DNA of 64,000 nt from Ignavibacteria bacterium RIFCSPLOWO2_12_FULL_56_21 (GCA_001802945.1 MHAK01000112.1:1-64000), one strand, 5' to 3'; shown: positions 18,572-26,647, numbered from the stretch's first letter. Numbers and translations: made by a program. Notes: a model not told the origin generated them from the sequence alone.

Positions 18572-20056
18572 ATGAAGCCGGCCGCCTGCTTCATCCTTCT
18601 ACTCGTATCTGTTTCCGCGTTTGGCCAAAAGAAAGTTCTGGATACGTTCGACCTCCTTGAGGGATGGAACGTCCATGCTTCTGACGGCGGCGTCACATGG
18701 ACCGGACGTGATACTCTCCCCACACATGACAACTTGGCTCAATGGATGCTCGACCCCTCTGTTGGAATCGATACCGATGGAAATCTCTTCATTGCGACGC
18801 TGATGCGTCGGTTCCCCGGCTATGGTATTAGAGTTTCCAAGTCAACCGACGAGGGCCAGTCATGGACACAAAGCAACTTTGCGCTATCGGACCATGTCGA
18901 CAAGCTCCACATGACGATCGATGTCGGGGAAACGAGTCCGTACAAGAATAACGTGTACATAGCATATACAGATGAGAATTTTAGTCCGCGCGTCGACAAG
19001 TTTTCCCGTTCAACAAATGGAGGCCAAGATTTTTCCACGCCGGTGGTAATCACGGGCTCGATCGTCGCTGACCGAACCGGCGGAGTGAATCTTACGGTCG
19101 GTCCCGGCGGTGAAGTGTATGCGACTTGGAGAGCATACAACATTACGTCACGGAGAGGCCGTGTGGGCTTCAACAAGTCTACCGATGGAGGATCTTCGTG
19201 GGGAACGGCGACTGGTATCGACACTCTCCTTTACGAGGGGAGCAGTAAGGGGTTGTTATATCGCAATTTTCCATCCATGGCTGTCGACCGGAGTACGCCT
19301 TCACGGCAAGGATGGATTTACATTGTCTTTGCCGACTCCTCAGCTTCTACATCACCCGATATCTTTCTGATCCGATCTAAGGATAACGGCGCCACATGGA
19401 GCTCTCGTAGGCGGGTCAATCAGGATGCCGGCGCCAAAGATCAGTTCATGCCCTGGCTCACCGTCGATCCGAGCAGCGGCAACCTGTATGTTATCTATTA
19501 CGACAGCCGAAATTTTCCAGCCAACGATTCCGCTCAGGTATACATCTCCGCGTCAAACGATGGCGGCGAGACATTCAAAGACCTGTCGGTGAGCGATCCG
19601 TTCCTTCCGAAACCTGTGCTTCATGGACCGCCGGGCTACATGGGTTCCTACATCGGCATTGTTGCCTCGAACGGAGTCATCCGGCCTTGTTGGATGGATG
19701 ATCGCACCGGCATAAATCAAATCTACTCAACCCGGATCCCTGATTCTGTTTTTCTTACCTCTGTTCCCGAAGTCATCGAAGGAACCGTCCCTGCAGCCTT
19801 CCAGCTTTACCAGAATTTTCCAAACCCATTCAACCCAAGCACGGAGATACAATTCTCTCTGCCGCAAAAGAACCACGTGACGTTGACGATCTTTGATTTG
19901 TTGGGACGGGAGATTGCGGCTTTGCTGGACAAGGATTTGTCGGCAGGCAGCTACAGCACGCGATGGGATGCGGGTTGCATGCCGAGCGGCACGTATTTGT
20001 ATAGGTTGCGCGTGGAAAATTTCGTGGAAGTACGAAAGCTTTTATTGATGCGCTGA
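18572..20056 (+). CDS. secreted BNR-repeat (sialidase-fold) protein with T9SS sorting domain
   Basis: 494 residues with a signal peptide (ends VSAFGQ) and at least five Asp-box/BNR motifs (STDEGQSWTQ, STNGGQDFS, STDGGSSWG, SKDNGATWS, SNDGGETFK), typical of six-bladed propellers such as exo-sialidases and their non-enzymatic relatives. The C-terminus (LYQNFPNPFNPSTEIQFSLP through PSGTYLYRLRVE) is a T9SS type A sorting domain, so the protein should reach the cell surface. I do not see a convincing arginine triad, so a true sialidase is unproven; glycan binding is equally possible. It is the last gene of the glycan operon: an AAGGGG at 18558-18563 precedes ATG at good spacing, 4 nt after the permease stop. 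Confidence 0.8.
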   Translation: MKPAACFILLLVSVSAFGQKKVLDTFDLLEGWNVHASDGGVTWTGRDTLPTHDNLAQWMLDPSVGIDTDGNLFIATLMRRFPGYGIRVSKSTDEGQSWTQSNFALSDHVDKLHMTIDVGETSPYKNNVYIAYTDENFSPRVDKFSRSTNGGQDFSTPVVITGSIVADRTGGVNLTVGPGGEVYATWRAYNITSRRGRVGFNKSTDGGSSWGTATGIDTLLYEGSSKGLLYRNFPSMAVDRSTPSRQGWIYIVFADSSASTSPDIFLIRSKDNGATWSSRRRVNQDAGAKDQFMPWLTVDPSSGNLYVIYYDSRNFPANDSAQVYISASNDGGETFKDLSVSDPFLPKPVLHGPPGYMGSYIGIVASNGVIRPCWMDDRTGINQIYSTRIPDSVFLTSVPEVIEGTVPAAFQLYQNFPNPFNPSTEIQFSLPQKNHVTLTIFDLLGREIAALLDKDLSAGSYSTRWDAGCMPSGTYLYRLRVENFVEVRKLLLMR

Positions 20057-20296
20057 CCATGGAAGGTAGTCGATAACTGCGTCTGTCAACTCACCCTTCG
20101 ACATGTTCATAGCTCGAAGCTTCGGCGGACGACCGCCTGCCACAGAACGAGTCAGCAACTGGCGGCTGGCTGAAAATAACAACGGAGCCAGTTTCACCTT
20201 TCTGCTAACCAGCCGGTAGTTTCAGCCCTGTAATTTTTGAATTTTCAGGTTGCCGTTTGTTTGTCTCTTGATCATTTGTTTCTTGCACTTGTCAAA
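20057..20296. other. intergenic stretch without recognised gene
   Basis: About 240 nt between the BNR gene and the terminator of the tRNA unit. I see no conserved ORF and no clear promoter. It contains a CCCTTCGAC motif near 20094 that recurs in another intergenic palindrome near 50973. Confidence 0.4.
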
Positions 20297-20340
20297 CGAA
20301 AAATCCCTCTCCAAGATTTCTCTGAGAGAGGGATTTTTCG
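20297..20340 (-). terminator. intrinsic terminator of the tRNA-Gln/tRNA-Glu unit
   Basis: A perfect 15-bp inverted repeat (CGAAAAATCCCTCTC at 20297-20311 against 20326-20340). Read on the minus strand it follows the 3' end of tRNA-Glu by 8 nt and ends its second arm in a T-rich run. Its symmetric A/T edges could also stop transcription from the plus strand. Confidence 0.85.
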
Positions 20341-20348
20341 TTCGGCAG

Positions 20349-20420
20349 TAGCCCTAACGGGAATCGAACCCGTATTTTGGCCTTGAGAGGGCCACGTCCT
20401 AACCGTTAGACGATAGGGCC
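20349..20420 (-). tRNA. tRNA-Glu (CUC anticodon)
   Basis: 72-nt cloverleaf on the minus strand. The anticodon loop CTCTCAA sits between GGCC/GGCC stem bases, giving anticodon CUC (reads GAG). The D-arm TCTAACGGTTAGGA and T-arm ACGGGTTCGATTCCCGT are canonical. The acceptor stem GGCCCTA/TAGGGCT has a terminal G-U pair. CCA is not encoded. Downstream of tRNA-Gln, separated only by a palindrome. Confidence 0.95.
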
Positions 20421-20421
20421 T

Positions 20422-20554
20422 TAACATTGGTACATTTGACATTTTACATTGAACATTGGTTTGAGTCGCGGAGAAGCGGTGAGTCGATTGACTCACCCCA
20501 ATGTCCCCGACCTCCATCAATGTAAAATGTCCAATGTTAAATGTACCAATGTTA
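20422..20554. repeat. palindrome fitted between two tRNA genes
   Basis: Imperfect inverted repeat with arms at 20422-20452 and 20517-20554. The arms are strings of a degenerate 7-mer, ACATTNN (ACATTGG, ACATTTG, ACATTTT, ACATTGA); the right arm has one unit more. Inside is a second perfect hairpin, GGTGAGTC-GATT-GACTCACC (20478-20497). The outer ends lie one base from tRNA-Glu and one base from tRNA-Gln, so the palindrome fills the whole spacer of the tRNA precursor. Confidence 0.85.
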
Positions 20555-20555
20555 G

Positions 20556-20628
20556 CTGCCCGACCAGGGCTCGAACCTGGACTCTTCTGATCCAGAGTCA
20601 GACGTGTTGCCAATTACACCATCGGGCA
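20556..20628 (-). tRNA. tRNA-Gln (CUG anticodon)
   Basis: 73-nt cloverleaf on the minus strand. Acceptor TGCCCGA/TCGGGCA with discriminator G, anticodon stem TCTGA/TCAGA around loop CTCTGGA (anticodon CUG, reads CAG), T-arm CCAGGTTCGAGCCCTGG. CCA is not encoded. It is first in the unit, followed by the palindrome and tRNA-Glu. Confidence 0.95.
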
Positions 20629-20970
20629 AATTCAACAGCAAACCGTTCAGTTTCTTTGAATCCTCAGAATGCTCCGCGAGCGGGACGTGTTGCCAGTTCC
20701 AATTCGACACAAGTTAGCGAACGGAGTGAAGCAAACTTGTCAGTCGAATTGAGAATCCCCGCCGCTGTTTGGCGGGATTACACTGCGGGGCAAAAGTTTG
20801 GTCTCAGTTAGCCCATATTGAATGGCCTGAGCGAGTGAAGCGAGTCGAAGGCCACCACGGGACAATGAAGAACTTAAATATATGCAAATCTTCATTGCAG
20901 TTCAATCGTCCCGTGCTTCCATTTCCCCCCATGCTTCGCTATATTCACCCACCATTTTCTCACGACCTGC
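20629..20970. other. gene-free stretch upstream of dut
   Basis: 342 nt without a recognised protein gene. It holds a tRNA-like remnant (20684-20792), a palindrome with arms CAATTCGACACAAGTT at 20700-20715 and 20734-20751, and a smaller hairpin GGCCT...AGGCC near 20823-20852. Confidence 0.5.
20684..20792 (-). pseudogene. possible tRNA-Gln-like remnant interrupted by a palindrome
   Basis: Read on the minus strand, TGCCCCGCAGTGTAAT (from 20792) resembles the first 16 nt of the intact tRNA-Gln, and TGGCAACACGTC (20695-20684) matches its D-arm continuation exactly. The two parts are separated by about 80 nt containing a palindrome. The 3' half has no proper anticodon or T-arm, so it cannot be functional. 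It could be coincidence between D-arm-like sequences. Confidence 0.35.
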
Positions 20971-21432
20971 GTGCACTCCTTGCTCACCGTCCGCATCTCC
21001 CGCGTCTCAACCGATGTTACCGACATCCCACTCCCTTCGTATGCGACTGAGGGGTCGGCCGGCATGGATCTGTGCGCAGCGGTGACGGAGGACGTTACGA
21101 TCGCACCGGGACAAACCGTTCTGATACCGACGGGCGTCTCCATCGAATTGCCGCAAGGGCACGAAGCTCAGGTTCGGCCTCGGAGCGGTCTTGCCATTAA
21201 ACACAGCGTCGGCATTTTGAACAGCCCCGGCACAATCGATTCCGACTATCGGGGCGAGGTGAAGGTGATACTCACGAATTTCGGACACGCGCCCTTCGTC
21301 GTGCGACGAGGGGATAGAGTGGCGCAGATGGTCGTGGCGAAGTATGAACGCGTGCAATGGACGGAATCTGACGGCCTGGCCTCGACGAAACGCGGCAGCG
21401 GGGGCTTCGGCCACACCGGTCACAGGAGATAA
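20971..21432 (+). CDS. dut: deoxyuridine 5'-triphosphate nucleotidohydrolase (dUTPase)
   Basis: Hydrolyses dUTP to dUMP and pyrophosphate, keeping uracil out of DNA and feeding dTMP synthesis. 153 residues, normal for the trimeric family. All five motifs are visible: [38 protein letters not shown] and the C-terminal arm [10 protein letters not shown]. Start taken as GTG 20971; a TTG three codons later is possible and no strong ribosome-binding site marks either. Followed after 5 nt by the AI-2E transporter gene. Confidence 0.96.
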   Translation: MHSLLTVRISRVSTDVTDIPLPSYATEGSAGMDLCAAVTEDVTIAPGQTVLIPTGVSIELPQGHEAQVRPRSGLAIKHSVGILNSPGTIDSDYRGEVKVILTNFGHAPFVVRRGDRVAQMVVAKYERVQWTESDGLASTKRGSGGFGHTGHRR

Positions 21433-21437
21433 TTTCC

Positions 21438-22739
21438 ATGCCCAAACGACCTGTTTCTCGTCAAGCCCGCCCGGCTGCTGCAAACGATACGGACATTCCG
21501 TGGACCTCAATGTTCTCGTCCCTCGGAAGGATCGAAGTCGTGCTCCTGGTTGGGGGTGTGCTGCTGCTCCTGATGCTGATCTATACGATCCAATCGATCC
21601 TTTCGCCCTTCCTCGTCCTGGGAGCCATTCTTTTTCTCCTGTTTCCTCTCAGGCAATACATCCTTGCCAGAAATCTGATGTGGCTGGCCGCCATTTTGTT
21701 CGGGCTGTGGTTCCTCCACGAAGTGTCTCCCATTTTGGCGCCGTTTGTCGTGTCGCTCGTCTTTGCGTATATCCTGGCCCCCCTGGTCGATGTCTTCGAA
21801 CGATGGCGCGTGCCCCGATGGTTGACTTCCCTCGTCCTGCTTTTCCTCTTTGTCGCCGGCATTGTGCTTGCGGTGTTCTTCATTCTCCCGGTTGCGGTCG
21901 CACAGCTTGAAGGCGTGCTCGATGCCGTGTCGTCGGTCATTTCGGATTGGCGTTCGACGCTGTGGAACAGCAATATTGTCCGCCTGCTGCAGCGGTATGG
22001 AATTCCCGCCAACGACCTCCGTTCCATTCTCTCCAATCAACTGACGCCCCGGCTGGAGGATATTCTGAAGACGCTCTTCAGCGCGTCTGCTTCTTTGCTT
22101 TCGAGCATTTCCGGCGTGTTGACACAAATCTTCTATCTCATCCTGGTTCCATTCCTCACATTCTACATGTTGACTGATTTTCCGAAGATCAGTCATCGGT
22201 TCAAAATGCTATTTCCACGCCCGGTGCGGGACAAGGTAGCGCTCGGCATGGAGCAGGCAGACGAATTGATCGGACATTACCTCCGTGGAGCGCTGACCGT
22301 GGCGATTCTGCAGGGATTTACCGTCTCGGTCATCTTCTCCATCTTCGGGATCAAGTATGCCCTGCTCTTGGGCCTCCTCGCCGCAGTCCTGGACCTCGTG
22401 CCGTACTTCGGCCTTATCATCACCATGCTCATTTCCATGCTCGTCGCGTCGTTCAGCGACCCGCCGGTCGTTCCAAAGATCATCTTCGCGCTGGGGTCGG
22501 TCGGCGCACTCCATTTGTTCGAAGTGGCGTTCCTCTCCCCGCGCATCGTCGGCAGCAAAGTCGGGCTGCACCCGCTGCTCATCATCCTTGCCCTGCTCGT
22601 GTTCATGCAATTCCTTGGGTTCGTAGGACTCCTGGTCGCTGTACCGGCCACGGCGCTGCTTATTCAGATCACCAAGGAGTGGGAAAAGGGCCGGCGCCGG
22701 GGAGCGTCCGAGAACGACGGAACCTACGCCCAATCGTGA
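21438..22739 (+). CDS. AI-2E family transporter (PerM/UPF0118)
   Basis: 433-residue polytopic inner-membrane protein. After a charged 30-residue N-terminus it has hydrophobic pairs near 35-75 and 80-115, a central segment near 130-160, a soluble amphipathic stretch, then several more segments to residue 415. LVPFLTFYMLTDFPKI and AVLDLVPYFGLIITM are characteristic of the AI-2E/PerM exporter family. Members export autoinducer-2 or act as Na+/H+ antiporters, so the substrate is open. ATG with AGGAGA 8 nt upstream; its stop overlaps rsmI by one base, implying translational coupling. Confidence 0.9.
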   Translation: MPKRPVSRQARPAAANDTDIPWTSMFSSLGRIEVVLLVGGVLLLLMLIYTIQSILSPFLVLGAILFLLFPLRQYILARNLMWLAAILFGLWFLHEVSPILAPFVVSLVFAYILAPLVDVFERWRVPRWLTSLVLLFLFVAGIVLAVFFILPVAVAQLEGVLDAVSSVISDWRSTLWNSNIVRLLQRYGIPANDLRSILSNQLTPRLEDILKTLFSASASLLSSISGVLTQIFYLILVPFLTFYMLTDFPKISHRFKMLFPRPVRDKVALGMEQADELIGHYLRGALTVAILQGFTVSVIFSIFGIKYALLLGLLAAVLDLVPYFGLIITMLISMLVASFSDPPVVPKIIFALGSVGALHLFEVAFLSPRIVGSKVGLHPLLIILALLVFMQFLGFVGLLVAVPATALLIQITKEWEKGRRRGASENDGTYAQS

Positions 22740-23431
22740 TGTCCGGCATCCTGTATTTGGTCGCCACGCCCATCGGCAACCTTGAAGACATCACTCTTCG
22801 CGCTATACGCGTTCTCAAAGAGGTCGATGTCGTCGTGTACGAGGAACGGAAGGAAGGCGGGCGGCTTCTTCGTCATTTGGGCATCGAGAAGCCGGTGGAA
22901 AGCCTTAATGAACACAATGAGGCCGCGGCGACCGGGATCATTCTCGACCTCATCAAGTCCGGCAAGTCTGTCGCGCTTATTTCCGACGCCGGCACACCGG
23001 TCTTTTCGGACCCGGGACAGCTTCTCGTCCAGCGCGCCGTGGATGCGGACATTCGCATCGTTCCCATTCCGGGTGCGTCATCGTTGCTTCCCGCGCTGAC
23101 AGTGTCCGGATTTTCCATCGGCGAATTTGTCTTCGCCGGATTCCTTTCACCGAAGCGCAATCGCCGCATCGTCGAATTGCAGCAGCTCAAGCGCGAGCAA
23201 CGAACCATCGTCTTGATGGATGCTCCGTACCGTCTCGTGCAGCTCATGCGCGACATCGCCGATGTTCTGGGGAAGGAGCGACGGGTGTGCGTGGCCTTCG
23301 ACCTAACCCTGCCGACGGAGACGATCTTTCACGGAACTGCCCCGCAGCTCTTTCAGGAATTCTCGCGATCGGAGAAGAAGGGGGAATTTGTCGTCGTACT
23401 GGAAGGTTCCTCGAGAATCTCCGACCGATGA
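22739..23431 (+). CDS. rsmI: 16S rRNA (cytidine1402-2'-O)-methyltransferase
   Basis: Uses S-adenosylmethionine to methylate the 2'-hydroxyl of C1402 in the ribosomal decoding centre. 230 residues from the ATG at 22739, which overlaps the previous stop (TGATG); a start upstream at 22679 would add residues unlike the family. Family motifs: LYLVATPIGNLEDITLRA, LISDAGTPVFSDPG and PIPGASSLL. This is shorter than E. coli RsmI (286), lacking part of the C-terminal helical domain, as in several other phyla. It overlaps the following lipoprotein gene by 4 nt. Confidence 0.95.
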   Translation: MSGILYLVATPIGNLEDITLRAIRVLKEVDVVVYEERKEGGRLLRHLGIEKPVESLNEHNEAAATGIILDLIKSGKSVALISDAGTPVFSDPGQLLVQRAVDADIRIVPIPGASSLLPALTVSGFSIGEFVFAGFLSPKRNRRIVELQQLKREQRTIVLMDAPYRLVQLMRDIADVLGKERRVCVAFDLTLPTETIFHGTAPQLFQEFSRSEKKGEFVVVLEGSSRISDR

Positions 23432-23841
23432 ACCTGCGTGTCGCAGTTGCCATGACGTTCGCCCTGGGCTGCTCGGGAGAGACAAATTCACCGCAGCTTG
23501 AGCAGATCGAACCTTCCTTCGCGAGCATTCAACGCGTTGTCTTCAACGCCTCGTGTTCAGCAACTTCCTGCCACGGGTCGACGGCGAAGGCGGGACTGAC
23601 ATTGACGCCGGGCTCGTCGTACGCAAACCTCGTCAATGTGACCAGCCAGAACGACAACGCGCACTCTCCGCAATTCAAGCGCGTCCTACCCGGTTCGCCG
23701 GATTCCAGCTTCCTGTGGATCAAGCTGACAAACCCGGGGCCTCAACAGGGAGACCGTATGCCGCAGGTTGGAAACTCATTGCCCGATGAGTATCTTCAGG
23801 CCATTCGGACATGGATCGTCCAGGGTGCTCAGAACAACTGA
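23428..23841 (+). CDS. cytochrome-like lipoprotein with CX4CH motif
   Basis: 137-residue exported protein. The start MNLRVAVAMTFALGC (ATG 23428, overlapping the rsmI stop) gives a lipoprotein signal with lipobox FALGC. Around residue 45 lies CSATSCHGS, a CX4CH variant of the haem c attachment motif, followed by AGLTLTPGSSYANLVNV, a VLPGSPDSSFLWIKL block, and GDRMPQVG whose Met could be the distal haem ligand, then IRTWIVQGAQ. This layout matches a small lipoprotein family common in Deltaproteobacteria and FCB bacteria, related to planctomycete-type cytochromes. Haem binding is inferred, since CX4CH is non-standard. The next gene, a copper-protein homologue, begins 10 nt on, suggesting a redox pair. 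Confidence 0.75.
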   Translation: MNLRVAVAMTFALGCSGETNSPQLEQIEPSFASIQRVVFNASCSATSCHGSTAKAGLTLTPGSSYANLVNVTSQNDNAHSPQFKRVLPGSPDSSFLWIKLTNPGPQQGDRMPQVGNSLPDEYLQAIRTWIVQGAQNN

Positions 23842-23851
23842 TAGGGCCGCG

Positions 23852-24799
23852 ATGACACGGTACCTCTTTCCTTCAGTCGGATTGATCTTCTTTCTCTCCT
23901 GCGCGACGAAAGGTCCCTCAGGTCCGGACCCGTCTGCCAGTGACGTACAGTTGGATCCCCCGCCTCAGGGCCAGGGCGTTCAGCTGGCCATCCCGCCATT
24001 CAGCGTTCCGCAAGGAGATGAAGTTCAGCGCAACTACTTCATGACACTGCCGTCGGATTCCGACCTGTATGTAACGCGCGTGGAGTTCCGGTACAACGAA
24101 GGGAGCCATCATTGCAACGTCTTCAAGTCCGATTCCCTGACCATGCCTGAAGGGACATTCACCGAAACCTTCATAACACTCGACTACACCAAATGGGACA
24201 TGTTCACGGCATCACAGCGAGAAGCTTTTACCTGGCAGTTACCTCCGGGCGTGGCCATTTATCTGAAAGCGCATCAGCAGATCTGCATCCAAACGCACTA
24301 CGTGAACGCCTCAACACAAGAGACGCCAACTGCACGGGGCAAAGTGCTGTTGAATCTCTGGTCCATGCCGGCGTCCGAAGTAACATCAGTCGCCGGGCTT
24401 CTCTTTGCTTCCAATACAAGGATCATTTTACCCCCGGGGTCCATCGATACGGTGAGAAAATTCGTCGTCAAGATCCCATGGGACATTAACATCCTCACTC
24501 TTACGGGACATTTTCACAGTCGGGGAAGGAATTTTTGGGCCGTGCGATTCACGACCGGAGAAGAATTCTACCGCAATGTCTCCTGGGACGAGCCACCGAT
24601 CAAGGTCTTTCCGGATATGGGATACCCTTTGATCCGGAATGAGCAGATCGTGTATTACTCGGATTACTACAACGCGTCAGCCGACACGGTGTATATGGGC
24701 CCGCACGTGGAGAACCAGGAGCATTCAAACCTCTTCATGGTGTATTGGCCGGGGCCTGCGAACGGCAAGACGATCTACGATGTGGATCAGGGTTGGTGA
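23852..24799 (+). CDS. PHM/DBM-like copper type II monooxygenase-fold lipoprotein
   Basis: 315-residue lipoprotein (MTRYLFPSVGLIFFLSC, lipobox at residue 20). The pattern of His and Met residues matches the catalytic core of peptidylglycine alpha-hydroxylating monooxygenase. His86-His87 (NEGSHHCNVF) and His149 (CIQTHYVN) fit the CuH site; His220, His222 (LTGHFHSRG) and Met296 (SNLFMVYW) fit the CuM site. The spacings (62, 71 and 74) resemble those of PHM (64, 70 and 70). This suggests a periplasmic or surface oxidase of unknown substrate using two mononuclear coppers. I start at ATG 23852; an upstream start at 23768 would overlap the preceding gene and hide the lipobox. Coupled with the CX4CH cytochrome-like gene. 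Confidence 0.72.
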   Translation: MTRYLFPSVGLIFFLSCATKGPSGPDPSASDVQLDPPPQGQGVQLAIPPFSVPQGDEVQRNYFMTLPSDSDLYVTRVEFRYNEGSHHCNVFKSDSLTMPEGTFTETFITLDYTKWDMFTASQREAFTWQLPPGVAIYLKAHQQICIQTHYVNASTQETPTARGKVLLNLWSMPASEVTSVAGLLFASNTRIILPPGSIDTVRKFVVKIPWDINILTLTGHFHSRGRNFWAVRFTTGEEFYRNVSWDEPPIKVFPDMGYPLIRNEQIVYYSDYYNASADTVYMGPHVENQEHSNLFMVYWPGPANGKTIYDVDQGW

Positions 24800-24870
24800 G
24801 GGGTAAGTAGAGAGTTGTGAACTGGTGAAGAAGTATGGGGCAGGTGAAAAGCTATTTGCGGGAATGGCCT

Positions 24871-26643
24871 CTATTTCACAAGAAGGAGTGCGCGGATTGA
24901 CGATGAGCGGCTCGTCGTAAGGCGGCACAAGTACACACCGGAAGGGAGAAGGGAAGCATTGAACGTCGCACTGTGTGATCCCGCCTCGAAGCGCTGATCG
25001 GCGATGAGGGCGACGCTGCGGCCGAGTTGGTCGAAGATCTCCAGACGGACACGTCCGGAAAAGGAGAGTGAAAAGGAGATGCGCGTCGACGTATTGAACG
25101 GGTTCGGGTAGTTGTGGAGTGCAACGGGGTCTTCGACCTCCTGGACCTGTTCGGTTTCATCAGCGACGCCTGTGGCCGTTCCCTCATCAAGCTGATGCGT
25201 TGTATTCACGGCAAGACCAAACCAATATTCCACCTTCCCCGGTCCCCACGTCACCTCCACCGTATCAAGTATTGCCGCAGAGCCGACGCCGAAGAGTGCG
25301 ACGGGACTTACCTGCGAGCAATAGCTGGAACCGGCAATTACGCTGCGGACAAAGCGCTGTCCTCCTGCACGAACAAGGATCGTAGCGCCGACAGCACCGC
25401 GATTGACGGATGTCCCACGCAGATGGAACGACGCCCAATTGCCGACACCCGATGTAGCGTTGATCCAAAGCTTGTTTTGTCCAGAAGGTGAAAAACTGGC
25501 CCCCACGATGTCCTGCCTCCCGTCGCCGTTGAAGTCCCCGGTGGCAAGTCCGTAAAAGTCCGCGTTCGATGCAAAACCAGATTGGGGTCCGACGTCTGTA
25601 AAAGTGCCATTGCCGTTGTTGCGGTACAAGAGACTGGTTCTGTGTAGGCCGCCGAAGCTCGCAATGTTGACGATCGCCAGGTCCTCATTGCCGTCATTGT
25701 CAAAGTCGGACCACGCAACTCCCCAGGACATGCCATTGGAATCCGCGTTGGCGGTTGCAGCGATCTCCTGGAAGTTGCTCCCCGCCACATTGCGATATAA
25801 CCCTCCATGGTCGATCCGCGTGACATACACATCCTGCCAACCATCGTTATTCATGTCGCCCCACGCGACGCCCATGCTGTTGCCAGCGCCGACGCTGTCG
25901 AGATGCACCTGTGGCGCAACATCGGGCATGGGCATCGTGCCGTCGTTTCTGAACAACTGACTCTTGTCGAACCCGTCGTGAACGGCAAACAGATCCACGT
26001 CGCCATCCTGATCGTAGTCGATCCACGTCGCTTGCATTGCGATGGTTGACGGTCCCCCGGCAACGCCGGCCTCACTGGTAACGTCGTCAAACGTAATCGT
26101 GGAATTCACGGAGGAATTCCTGTACAACCGATCGGGTGAATCCCGCGTGGCAAGGAACAGATCGAGGCGGCCGTCGTTATTGAAGTCTCCAGCGGCAGCT
26201 GTGCCGACGGACACAAGTGTGTCGATGCCGGAACCCTTTGTTACATCGGTGAAATGTCCGCTATCGTTGCGAAGGAGACGATTGGTGCCGACAGCATCCT
26301 GCGCCCCGAGAAAGAGGTCGGGGTCGCTGTCGTTGTCCCAATCGGCGAAGATGGGAGCCACATAGCGGCCGCTTCGAGAGACACCCGAGGTTGCGGTAAC
26401 ATTTGTGAAGTGGGCCGAGCCGTCGTTCTGGAACAACGCAACGCCGTACCATCCGGCAAAGAGGATGTCGTCATCCCCGTCGACGTCATAGTCGGCGACG
26501 GCCACACCTTGGGGACTGAAGGTAGTTGCCAGGCCGGCGGCGATTCCGTTTTCGTAGAACGTGATCTGCGAATGCAGGGGGGCGATAGATGCGGAAAAAA
26601 TGAGGGAGAGTGCTATCCTCGAGCTGATCGAGACGATGTTCAC
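24871..26643 (-). CDS. secreted VCBS/FG-GAP and ASPIC/UnbV protein with T9SS sorting domain
   Basis: 590 residues. The signal peptide ends ASIAPLHSQ. Residues about 35-390 are FG-GAP/VCBS propeller repeats with Asp-rich calcium loops (DYDVDGDDDILFAG, DWDNDSDPDLFLG, DFNNDGRLDLFLA, DYDQDGDVDLFAV, DMNNDGWQDVYV, DFDNDGNEDLAIV, DFNGDGRQDIVGA). An ASPIC/UnbV domain follows (about 395-490; SVNRGAVGATILVRAGGQRFVRSV), then a T9SS type A tail (LHNYPNPFNTSTRISFSLSF to LPSGVYLCRLTTS). The layout is CRTAC1-like: a surface protein for adhesion or display, not an enzyme. It starts 4 nt after pdaD on the same strand. No specific ligand can be proposed. Confidence 0.88.
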   Translation of the reverse strand: MNIVSISSRIALSLIFSASIAPLHSQITFYENGIAAGLATTFSPQGVAVADYDVDGDDDILFAGWYGVALFQNDGSAHFTNVTATSGVSRSGRYVAPIFADWDNDSDPDLFLGAQDAVGTNRLLRNDSGHFTDVTKGSGIDTLVSVGTAAAGDFNNDGRLDLFLATRDSPDRLYRNSSVNSTITFDDVTSEAGVAGGPSTIAMQATWIDYDQDGDVDLFAVHDGFDKSQLFRNDGTMPMPDVAPQVHLDSVGAGNSMGVAWGDMNNDGWQDVYVTRIDHGGLYRNVAGSNFQEIAATANADSNGMSWGVAWSDFDNDGNEDLAIVNIASFGGLHRTSLLYRNNGNGTFTDVGPQSGFASNADFYGLATGDFNGDGRQDIVGASFSPSGQNKLWINATSGVGNWASFHLRGTSVNRGAVGATILVRAGGQRFVRSVIAGSSYCSQVSPVALFGVGSAAILDTVEVTWGPGKVEYWFGLAVNTTHQLDEGTATGVADETEQVQEVEDPVALHNYPNPFNTSTRISFSLSFSGRVRLEIFDQLGRSVALIADQRFEAGSHSATFNASLLPSGVYLCRLTTSRSSSIRALLLVK

Positions 26644-26647
26644 GTGT

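Noticed and set aside
18572-20056. Annotating the BNR protein as an exo-alpha-sialidase
   Set aside because: Asp boxes occur in many non-sialidase propellers and the catalytic residues were not identified.
20449-20811. Plus-strand open frames across the tRNA region (20449-20811, 20769-21050)
   Set aside because: They cover tRNA genes and palindromes on the opposite strand and show no protein-like features.
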